From the NCBI GenBank assembly GCA_013812695.1, contig JACCSZ010000242.1, positions 1 through 5,460 on the forward strand: DNA of 5,460 nt. Reading direction: 5' to 3'. The notes below the pieces were generated by a model. That model made no database searches. It was not told where the DNA came from and saw only the letters and a program-made list of their open reading frames with translations. This stretch comes from Gemmatimonadales bacterium. GTDB lineage: Bacteria; Gemmatimonadota; Gemmatimonadetes; Gemmatimonadales; GWC2-71-9. Below are positions 1 to 4,867 of this stretch, piece after piece. The position numbers were made by a program, and so were the translations under genes. Position 1 is the first letter of the stretch; each line of letters begins with the position of its first letter.

Positions 1-540
1 GGCCGGGGCGGTCCGCGGCGCGACCGTGGCGACCGCGACCGGCAGAGCGATCACGTCGAGAACGTCATCGCCATTAACCGTGTGGCCAAGGTGGTCAAGG
101 GCGGCCGGCGGTTCTCGTTCAACGCCCTCGTGGCCGTGGGCGACGGCAAGAGCCGGGTCGGCATCGCCACCGGCAAAGCCAACGAGGTGAGCGAGGCGGT
201 CCGGAAGGCCGTGGATGCCGCCAAGCGCTCGATGGTGGAGCTGCCGAAGACCGGCTCCACCATTCCCCACGAAGTCGTGGGCGAGCACGGAGCGGGCCGG
301 GTGCTGCTCAAGCCGGCCGCCACCGGTACCGGCGTGATCGCGGGCGGCCCCGTGCGCGCGGTGTTGGAGTGCGCCGGCATCACCGATATCCTGACCAAGA
401 GCCTGGGCTCGTCGAACGCCCACAACATGGTGCGCGCAACGATGGACGGGCTGAGCCAGCTCGTGAGCGCCCGTCAGGTGGCGCGTGAGCGGGGCGTCGA
501 GCTCGATCAGATCGGGTACAAGCCCCGCCAGGAGGGCTGA
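1..540 (+). CDS. rpsE: 30S ribosomal protein S5 (5' partial)
   Basis: S5 is a small-subunit protein at the base of the head and body. It takes part in decoding accuracy, mRNA entry and the spectinomycin-binding region. The frame is open from the first base of the window to a TGA at 538-540, giving 179 visible residues, so the true start lies upstream. A GTG at 82-84 is in frame, but it sits inside the conserved block INRVAKVVKGGRRFSF and is not a credible start. The visible N-terminus is a basic, Arg/Gly/Asp-rich tail (GRGGPRRDRGDRDRQ) of the kind S5 proteins carry before the conserved region. Next comes the N-terminal double-stranded-RNA-binding-like domain (GGRRFSFNALVAVGDGKSR). The C-terminal domain follows, with GTGVIAGGPVRAVLE and GSSNAHNMVRATMDGL, both diagnostic of S5. 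The stop is 1 nt before rpmD, consistent with operon co-translation. No key residue appears to be missing. Confidence 0.98.
   Translation, partial: GRGGPRRDRGDRDRQSDHVENVIAINRVAKVVKGGRRFSFNALVAVGDGKSRVGIATGKANEVSEAVRKAVDAAKRSMVELPKTGSTIPHEVVGEHGAGRVLLKPAATGTGVIAGGPVRAVLECAGITDILTKSLGSSNAHNMVRATMDGLSQLVSARQVARERGVELDQIGYKPRQEG
530..536 (+). promoter_or_regulatory. Strong Shine-Dalgarno site of rpmD
   Basis: AGGAGGG lies 5 nt before the ATG at 542-544 and overlaps the last codons of rpsE. It is close to the ideal anti-16S match with ideal spacing. It therefore decides the rpmD start in favour of 542, even though this leaves L30 with an unusual N-terminal extension. Confidence 0.85.
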
Positions 541-541
541 C

Positions 542-802
542 ATGGGCCGAAATCCCGTGGTGGGCCGGCAGGGCCCGGTATATCACGCCGCCGAGATCCC
601 GAGCGAGCAGGCGGCCAGCACGCTCGCGGTCAAGCAGATCCGCTCGGAGATCGGACACTCGGAGACCATGCGCCGGACGCTGCGCGCGCTCGGCCTCCGG
701 CACCACCAGCAGACCGTCCAGGTCAAGAACACGGCATCCGCCCGCGGCATGCTGTACAAGGTGCGACACCTCGTCGAGGTGGCGCCCGGTGAGGAGCAAT
801 AG
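542..802 (+). CDS. rpmD: 50S ribosomal protein L30, N-terminally extended
   Basis: L30 is a small large-subunit protein that binds 23S rRNA. The reading frame encodes 86 residues, against about 60 for typical bacterial L30. The family core runs from about residue 27 to the end. It contains VKQIRSEIGHSE, the TLRALGLRHHQQTV segment matching the usual LGLRR..HTV, and the NTASARGMLYKVRHLVEV strand-helix-strand end. The first 26 residues (beginning MGRNPVVGRQGPVYH) have no counterpart in the E. coli protein. The ATG at 542 is chosen because a near-perfect Shine-Dalgarno site precedes it by 5 nt and because it lies 1 nt after the rpsE stop. The only other in-frame starts before the core are the GTGs at 557 and 560, which would still leave an extension of about 20 residues. 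The stop TAG (800-802) shares its last G with the GTG start of rplO. Confidence 0.95.
   Translation: MGRNPVVGRQGPVYHAAEIPSEQAASTLAVKQIRSEIGHSETMRRTLRALGLRHHQQTVQVKNTASARGMLYKVRHLVEVAPGEEQ
791..796 (+). promoter_or_regulatory. Shine-Dalgarno site of rplO
   Basis: GAGGAG inside the last codons of rpmD sits 5 nt before the GTG at 802-804. It supports this GTG start and translational coupling through the TAGTG stop/start overlap at 800-804. Confidence 0.75.
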
Positions 803-1251
803 TGGCCGACAAGACCATCACCCTGTCCAACCTCTCGCCCGCGCGCGGCTCGACCCAGCCGCGCAAGCGCGTCGGCCGCGGACCGGGCTCGGGCCTCGGC
901 AAGACGTCCGGCAAGGGCCACAAGGGTCACAAGGCGCGGACGGGCGGCGGAACGAACCCAGGCTTCGAGGGCGGCCAGATGCCGATGTATCGGCGCCTGC
1001 CCAAGCGCGGGTTCACCAACCCGTTCCGGGTCGAGAATCAGGCGGTCAACCTGTCGCGGCTCAAGCAGGTGAGCGTGACGGAGGTGACCCCCGAGACGTT
1101 GTACTCCGCGGGCCTCATCGGGAAAGCCGACGCGCCCGTCAAGCTCCTTGGTAGCGGTGACGCCGACCGGGCCTACACCGTTCGTGGCGTATCCCTTTCC
1201 GCGTCGGCGCGTGCGAAGATCGAGGCGGCCGGCGGGACGATCGAGGGCTAA
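802..1251 (+). CDS. rplO: 50S ribosomal protein L15
   Basis: L15 is a large-subunit assembly protein that binds 23S rRNA through a long, basic, glycine-rich N-terminal extension. The product is 149 residues, normal for the family. Residues about 5-50 carry the hallmark Gly/Lys/Arg-rich arm (LSPARGSTQPRKRVGRGPGS, then GLGKTSGKGHKGHKARTGGG). This is followed by GFEGGQMPMYRRLPKRGFTN, the best conserved L15 block. The C-terminal globular domain ends with VKLLGSGDADRAYTVRGVSL and SASARAKIEAAGG, which fits the L15 family signature. The start is GTG, with a GAGGAG Shine-Dalgarno site 5 nt upstream. It overlaps the rpmD stop by one base, and its own TAA is followed with no gap by the secY start, so the three genes are almost certainly co-translated. 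Confidence 0.98.
   Translation: MADKTITLSNLSPARGSTQPRKRVGRGPGSGLGKTSGKGHKGHKARTGGGTNPGFEGGQMPMYRRLPKRGFTNPFRVENQAVNLSRLKQVSVTEVTPETLYSAGLIGKADAPVKLLGSGDADRAYTVRGVSLSASARAKIEAAGGTIEG
1243..1247 (+). promoter_or_regulatory. Shine-Dalgarno site of secY
   Basis: GAGGG within the last codons of rplO lies 4 nt before the GTG at 1252-1254. It is the only purine-rich match here and supports the GTG start directly after the rplO stop. Confidence 0.6.
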
Positions 1252-2568
1252 GTGACGGCACCACGCGTCCCCAATCTGGCCATCGACGAAGAGCTCAAGC
1301 GCAAGCTGCTGTTCACGCTGCTCGCGCTCGTGATCTACCGAGTCGGCGCCCACATCGCGGCCCCGGGGGTGAACGTCACCGCCCTGGCCGACTTCATCCG
1401 GAATTCCGCCGCCGCCGGGTTCTTCGGGCTGTACGACGCCCTGGGCGGCGGGCTCTCCCGAGCCACCGTGTTCGCGCTCGGGATCATGCCGTACATCTCC
1501 GCCTCCATCATCTTCCAGCTGGCCGGGGGTGTCGCGCCCTCGATCGGCAAGATGCAGAAGGACGAGGAGGGCAAGAAGAAGATCACCCAGTGGACGCGGT
1601 ACCTCACCGTGTTCATCGCGCTGTCGCAGGCCTACACCTTCGCGCTCTTCACCGAGTCGATCCCGGGCGCCATCGACAATCCCGGCATCGCTTCGCGCCT
1701 CGTCATGGTGGTGACGCTCACGACCGGCGCCATCTTCGTCATGTGGCTGGGCGAGCAGATCACCGAGCGCGGCATCGGGAACGGGATGAGCCTGCTCATC
1801 ACCTTCTCGATCCTCGAGCGGCTCTGGCCGGGCGCGCTGCAGCTCCTCCAATTCATCCGGAGCGGCGTGGTCAGCGCGCCGGGGGTCATCCTGTTCCTGG
1901 TCATTCTCGTGGTGGTCATCGCCGCGGTAGTCGCCATGACGATCGCCGCGCGGCGGATCCCGATCCAGATCCCGCGAAAGGTCATGGGCCGCGGGCGGAT
2001 CCGCGAGGGGCAGAAGACCTTCATTCCGATCCGGCTGATCACCGCCGGCGTAATGCCGATCATCTTCGCCCAGACGATCATCATCGTGCCCGGCACGATC
2101 GCGAGCTTCACCAATAATCCGACGCTGACCGAGATCGCCGGGTTCTTCCAGCCCGGCGACCTTCCGTACGATCTCACGTTCGGCGTGCTGATCCTGCTGT
2201 TCAGCTACTTCTACACGTCCATCATCTTCAATTCGGTCGACCTGGCGGAGAACCTGAAGAAGCAGGGGGGGTTCATTCCGGGCGTGAAGCCGGGCGCGAG
2301 CACGGCGGACTACATCGACGGCGTACTGGCGCGCATCACCCTGCCGGGCGGCTTGTTCCTGGCGGGCATCGCCCTGCTGCCGATTCTGGTGTCGAAGGGC
2401 CTCGGGATCCCGAACCAGGGCTTTGGCGGCACCTCGGTGCTCATCGTGGTCGGCGTCCTGCTCGATACCATCGCGCAGATCGAGCAGCATCGGACGCTCC
2501 GGAAGTACGACGGGTTCATGAAGACGGGACGGGTCAAGTTCAGGGGGCGGCAACAGCGGTACATATGA
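1252..2568 (+). CDS. secY: Preprotein translocase channel subunit SecY
   Basis: SecY forms the protein-conducting channel of the SecYEG translocon in the inner membrane and works with SecA or with ribosomes. The product is 438 residues, the usual bacterial length, and shows the ten-helix pattern: roughly 18-36, 71-92 (after the plug region near 58-70), 115-135, 148-168, 176-198, 210-232, 262-283, 308-328, 362-381 and 392-412. Two diagnostic blocks are intact: GIMPYISASIIFQLAG at 77-92 and WLGEQITERGIGNGMSLLI at 165-183. The cytoplasmic loop after helix 6 is basic (RRIPIQIPRKVMGRGR). The next cytoplasmic loop has LAENLKKQGGFIPGVKPG at 331-348. There, position 346 is Lys where E. coli has the functionally important Arg357 of GIRPG. 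The start is GTG, immediately after the rplO TAA, with GAGGG 4 nt upstream. The product contains no cysteine. Confidence 0.98.
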   Translation: MTAPRVPNLAIDEELKRKLLFTLLALVIYRVGAHIAAPGVNVTALADFIRNSAAAGFFGLYDALGGGLSRATVFALGIMPYISASIIFQLAGGVAPSIGKMQKDEEGKKKITQWTRYLTVFIALSQAYTFALFTESIPGAIDNPGIASRLVMVVTLTTGAIFVMWLGEQITERGIGNGMSLLITFSILERLWPGALQLLQFIRSGVVSAPGVILFLVILVVVIAAVVAMTIAARRIPIQIPRKVMGRGRIREGQKTFIPIRLITAGVMPIIFAQTIIIVPGTIASFTNNPTLTEIAGFFQPGDLPYDLTFGVLILLFSYFYTSIIFNSVDLAENLKKQGGFIPGVKPGASTADYIDGVLARITLPGGLFLAGIALLPILVSKGLGIPNQGFGGTSVLIVVGVLLDTIAQIEQHRTLRKYDGFMKTGRVKFRGRQQRYI

Positions 2569-2604
2569 GAGCGGTCGCCGGGCCGCGCGACGGTGCTCGG
2601 GGAA

Positions 2605-2672
2605 AGTCACCCTGAGCGAAGCGAAGGGGCCACCGGTCAAGGCATGGCCCCTTCGCTTCGCTCAGGGTGACT
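2605..2672. repeat. Perfect 28-bp inverted repeat in the secY-adk gap
   Basis: The left arm (2605-2632) and right arm (2645-2672) are exact reverse complements over 28 bases, with a 12-nt loop (2633-2644). The arm core is CACCCTGAGCGAAGCGAAGG. The element fills nearly half of the 153-nt secY-adk gap. In RNA it would form a very stable hairpin on either strand, but no T-tract follows on either side, so it is not a canonical intrinsic terminator. From memory, CTGAGCGAAGCGAAG-type words (read in one frame as HPERSEG, a peptide often seen in spurious hypothetical proteins) recur as dispersed intergenic repeats in several environmental bacterial phyla. Membership in such a family is inferred. The perfect palindrome is seen directly. 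Confidence 0.93.
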
Positions 2673-2721
2673 CGTTTCCTCGTCACGCGATATACCTACA
2701 CCTACTCCTGCACGGACAAGC

Positions 2722-3285
2722 ATGGATATCCTTCTCATGGGCCCGCCCGGCGCCGGCAAAGGCACCCAGGGGGCGCTGCTGGCCGAGTCGCTCGGGCTGC
2801 CCAAGTTCGCCACCGGCGACCTCCTGCGCGACGCGGTCAAGCGCGGCACGCCACTCGGGCTCCAGGCCAGGGCCGTGATGGAGGCCGGCCACTTGGTGGG
2901 CGACGAGATCATCCTCGGTGTGGTGCGCGACGAGCTGGCCAAGCCCGAGGCGGCAAAGGGCGTGATCTTCGATGGCGTGGTGCGCACCATTCCGCAGGCC
3001 GAAGGGATGGAGCGCATCCTGACGGACAAAGGGCGGGCGATGGACGCGGTGCTGTTCTTCGACGTGACCGACCAAGAAATTCTCTCCCGCCTCGAACGGC
3101 GGCGGGCGGTGGAGCAGCGGGCGGACGATGACCCGGCGGCGGTGGCCACGCGACTCGAGGCCTACCGGGACCAGACGTCGCCGTTGCTCGCCTGGTACGA
3201 GGCGCGGAAGTCCCTGCGCCGCATCCCCGCCGTCGGCACCGTCGCGGAGATCGCCGCCCGCGTGCGCCAGGCGCTCGGCCGGTAG
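2722..3285 (+). CDS. adk: Adenylate kinase, short LID-less type
   Basis: This cytoplasmic enzyme interconverts ATP + AMP and 2 ADP, and adk commonly follows secY in this operon. The product is 187 residues. The P-loop GPPGAGKGTQ is at 7-16, and the AMP-binding region has TGDLLR at 31-36. The ATP-side arginines are recognisable in QRADDD (Arg133) and ATRLEAYRDQTSPL (Arg144), aligned with E. coli Arg156 and Arg167. The roughly 30-residue LID insertion of the E. coli enzyme is replaced by a short loop (about 124-134), as in the short actinobacterial form. The motif normally D-G-(F/Y)-P-R reads FDGVVRT at 83-89. The AMP-binding Arg88 is kept, but the aromatic residue and the proline are both Val. 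ATG 2722 is chosen because the P-loop begins 7 residues later as usual. Only a weak GGA (2714-2716) precedes it. The stop is 1 nt before map. A UMP-CMP or other NMP kinase is possible but less likely given the context. Confidence 0.95.
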   Translation: MDILLMGPPGAGKGTQGALLAESLGLPKFATGDLLRDAVKRGTPLGLQARAVMEAGHLVGDEIILGVVRDELAKPEAAKGVIFDGVVRTIPQAEGMERILTDKGRAMDAVLFFDVTDQEILSRLERRRAVEQRADDDPAAVATRLEAYRDQTSPLLAWYEARKSLRRIPAVGTVAEIAARVRQALGR

Positions 3286-3286
3286 C

Positions 3287-4039
3287 ATGATCACGCTCAA
3301 GTCTCCCCGGGAAATCGAGGCAATGGCTCGGGCGGGGCGGATCGTTGCCGGCACCCTGACACGCATGCGCGAGATCATCCGTCCGGGACTCTCGACCGAA
3401 GATCTCGATGCGGCGGCCGAGGGCTTCATCCGGAGCCACGACGGCGCCACCCCGTCCTTCAAGGGCCTGTATGGGTTCCCGAAGACGCTGTGCACCTCGA
3501 TCGACGTCGAGATCGTGCACGGCATTCCGTCCTCGCGGCGTGTGTTGAGCGAAGGCAGCATCGTAAGCGTGGACGTGGGCGTGCAGCTCGAGGGCCTCCA
3601 CGCCGACTCGGCCACCACGCTGGCCGTGGGAACGATCAGCCCCGAAGCGGAGCGGCTGCTGAGCGTGACGCAGCAGTGCCTGGCCGCGGGGATCGCGCAG
3701 GCGCGGGTCGGCAATCACGTGGGCGACATCGGGCACGCGGTGCAGAAAGTCGCGGAGGCGGCGGGGTATGGCGTGGTGCGGGAGCTGGTGGGCCATGGAA
3801 TCGGGACGCGATTCCACGAGGAGCCGCAGGTGCCGAACTACGGCAGCCCCAAGCGCGGACCGCGCCTGCTCGAGGGGATGACGCTCGCCATCGAGCCGAT
3901 GATCACCCTGGGCAGTCCCGCCACCAAGACGCTGGGTGACAAGTGGACCGTCGTCACCGCCGATGGCAGCCTGTCCGCCCACTTCGAGCACACGGTGGCC
4001 ATCACGGCCAACGGGCCGAGGATCCTCACCGCCGCTTGA
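3287..4039 (+). CDS. map: Type I methionine aminopeptidase
   Basis: This enzyme removes the initiator methionine from nascent proteins in the cytoplasm, using a two-metal pita-bread fold. The product is 250 residues, normal for the short bacterial type Ia enzyme with no N-terminal extension. All five metal ligands are visible: Asp96 and Asp107 (SVDVGVQLEGLHADSATT), His170 (ELVGHGIGTRFHEEP), Glu203 (GMTLAIEPM) and Glu234 (HFEHTVAIT). The substrate-pocket histidines are His79 (VHGIP) and His177 (RFHEEP). The usual TS-(V/I)-N segment before VHGIP reads TSIDVEIVHGIP, with Asp73 in place of Asn. The ATG at 3287 begins the family's usual MI.LKSPREIE-type N-terminus and lies 1 nt after the adk stop. 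There is no clear Shine-Dalgarno site, so translation probably depends on coupling to adk. It is the last gene of the plus-strand operon here; infA and rpmJ do not follow. Confidence 0.97.
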   Translation: MITLKSPREIEAMARAGRIVAGTLTRMREIIRPGLSTEDLDAAAEGFIRSHDGATPSFKGLYGFPKTLCTSIDVEIVHGIPSSRRVLSEGSIVSVDVGVQLEGLHADSATTLAVGTISPEAERLLSVTQQCLAAGIAQARVGNHVGDIGHAVQKVAEAAGYGVVRELVGHGIGTRFHEEPQVPNYGSPKRGPRLLEGMTLAIEPMITLGSPATKTLGDKWTVVTADGSLSAHFEHTVAITANGPRILTAA

Positions 4040-4047
4040 GCATCCGG

Positions 4048-4060
4048 GCGCGGTCCGCGC
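4048..4060. other. Short GC palindrome between convergent genes
   Basis: GCGCGGTCCGCGC is a perfect 13-bp palindrome with a central T. It occupies most of the 21-nt gap between the map stop and the stop of the convergent minus-strand gene. As RNA it would give a 5-bp GC stem with a 3-nt loop on either strand. No T-run follows, so a role as a bidirectional terminator is only a possibility. Confidence 0.35.
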
Positions 4061-4696
4061 TCACGGGATCCGCTGCGCCAGCAACTGCCGCACCCTTCGC
4101 TCCACCACCTCGATGCGCTCCAGCAGATCTCTCGCGGTCGTCAGTACCCGCTCCGCCGACTGGCGGTCCGATGCGCTGTCGAGGTTGCTGCGCACCGCCC
4201 AGTAGGCACTCCGAGCGCCGGCGGCCGCCAGGAACGCAGCCGTGGCGGCGTCACCCAAGGCGCCGGCCAAGCCGCGCTGCGCCATCGCTTCGGCCAGCTC
4301 GGCGACCTCGCCCAGGTGTGCCATGAGGTCGAGCTGGACGTCCGCGCCGGCACGCAGGGCATCGGCCTTGGCGCGCTCGCGTGCCTGACGCTCGTCGCCC
4401 GTGCCGGCAGGCATCGCCAGGGCGCGGCTGAAGCCACCGAACGCCTCGGCATCGCGCGAGGCGAGCTCCAGCATGGCGTCACCCAGCCGTTCGGCGCGCT
4501 CGCCGGCATCGGTGGCCTCCTCGTGGACCGTGGCGTACCGATCGCGCGTGCCCGTCAGACCGGCCACCATCCGCACCAGCGCAGCCCCAAGCGCCCCCGC
4601 CAGTGCCGCAGCGGCCCCGCCGGCGGGAGCGGCCGTCGGCGCAGCCAGGGCGGATAGCCAGACCTGGAGGGTATCGTCGGCCTTGGGAGTCGGCAT
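4061..4696 (-). CDS. Cyclodeaminase/cyclohydrolase family (FTCD_C-like) protein
   Basis: This 211-residue, almost wholly helical, Ala-rich protein resembles the formiminotetrahydrofolate cyclodeaminase domain family (FTCD_C). Members include FchA-type methenyl-THF cyclohydrolases, which act in folate one-carbon metabolism. Visible family features in order: an N-terminal LQVWLSALAAPTAAPAGGAA segment running into LAGALGAALVRMVAGLT at 32-48 (family form P-x-PGGGS..ALAGALGAAL..MV..LT); the RDAEAFGGFSRALAMP helix at 81-96; and RGLAGALGDAATAAFLAAAG at 141-160, matching GN.N..SDAGVA..L with Asp149 kept; then AYWAVRSNL. The glycine loop is altered (PAGGA rather than PGGGS), and the usual Asn and Ser near Asp149 are replaced, so enzyme activity is uncertain. 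The C-terminus is a charged helix (LLERIEVVERRVRQLLAQR). The ATG at 4694-4696 fits the family N-terminus, but no clear Shine-Dalgarno site precedes it. It converges on map. Its exact substrate is unknown. Confidence 0.82.
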   Translation of the reverse strand: MPTPKADDTLQVWLSALAAPTAAPAGGAAAALAGALGAALVRMVAGLTGTRDRYATVHEEATDAGERAERLGDAMLELASRDAEAFGGFSRALAMPAGTGDERQARERAKADALRAGADVQLDLMAHLGEVAELAEAMAQRGLAGALGDAATAAFLAAAGARSAYWAVRSNLDSASDRQSAERVLTTARDLLERIEVVERRVRQLLAQRIP

Positions 4697-4700
4697 CGTT

Positions 4701-4732
4701 GGATCGGTCTCGGGGTGTGGGCGGATCGGTCT
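4701..4732. repeat. Pair of perfect 10-bp direct repeats, 22-bp period
   Basis: GGATCGGTCT occurs at 4701-4710 and again at 4723-4732 (AGACCGATCC on the minus strand), separated by 12 nt. The proximal copy ends 4 nt before the start codon of the minus-strand FTCD_C-like gene. A spacing of two helical turns on one DNA face is typical of operator half-sites, but no regulator is known. Chance or local duplication is also possible. Confidence 0.6.
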
Positions 4733-4750
4733 GCATCACGGCTAGGGAAC

Positions 4751-4764
4751 TCGGAAAAATCCGA
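4751..4764. other. Small inverted repeat with an A/T-only loop
   Basis: TCGGA (4751-4755) and TCCGA (4760-4764) are perfect complements around AAAA. On the minus strand this reads TCGGATTTTTCCGA and places a run of five T residues a few bases after the larger inverted repeat at 4768-4864. It could contribute to termination of transcripts from the phosphatase gene, but the T-run is not directly after the large stem, so this is weak. Confidence 0.3.
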
Positions 4765-4767
4765 TGC

Positions 4768-4864
4768 ACCACCGAGGCACAGAGGGCACGGAGGCCTGCA
4801 GGGCATCGCAACCTACTCTTGTTTTCTCCGGGGCAGTACTCCGGGTCCTCTGTGCCTCCGTGGT
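4768..4864. repeat. Imperfect 26-bp inverted repeat pair (dispersed-repeat type)
   Basis: The left arm 4768-4793 and right arm 4839-4864 are complementary at 23 of 26 positions, with a 45-nt spacer (4794-4838). The right-arm core is CCTCTGTGCCTCCGTGG (4847-4863). The left arm carries its complement with one mismatch. The element begins 3 nt beyond the stop codon of the minus-strand phosphatase gene and lies between it and the FTCD_C-like gene. From memory, words of the type CTCTGTGCCTCCGTGG are common dispersed intergenic repeats in many environmental bacterial genomes. That assignment is inferred, while the inverted pairing is seen directly. It would fold into a long hairpin at the 3' end of the phosphatase mRNA. 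Confidence 0.85.
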
Positions 4865-4867
4865 CGG

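Noticed and set aside
82..84. GTG as the start of rpsE
   Set aside because: It falls inside the conserved INRVAKVVKGGR block, and the frame stays open with an S5-like basic tail to the window edge, so the gene begins outside the window.
583..2640. Very long minus-strand open frame (685 codons) opposite rpmD, rplO and secY
   Set aside because: It lies wholly opposite three unmistakable conserved genes and runs into the palindromic repeat. Its translation is a low-complexity Arg/Asp/Glu/His-rich string with no domain, as expected for the antisense of GC-rich codons. It has no start-site support.
2605..2672. Reading the secY-adk palindrome as a rho-independent terminator
   Set aside because: The stem is strong, but no T-tract follows on either strand, and adk-map normally belong to the same operon.
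2683..3991. Two long minus-strand open frames opposite adk and map
   Set aside because: They are antisense shadows of two clearly recognised enzymes. The translations are low-complexity, and the part from the repeat reads as the familiar spurious HPERSEG peptide.
4316..4745. Plus-strand open frames opposite the FTCD_C-like gene
   Set aside because: The minus-strand frame shows a recognisable family pattern and a plausible start. The plus-strand frames are Arg/Ala/Ser-rich with no motif and overlap that gene and its leader.
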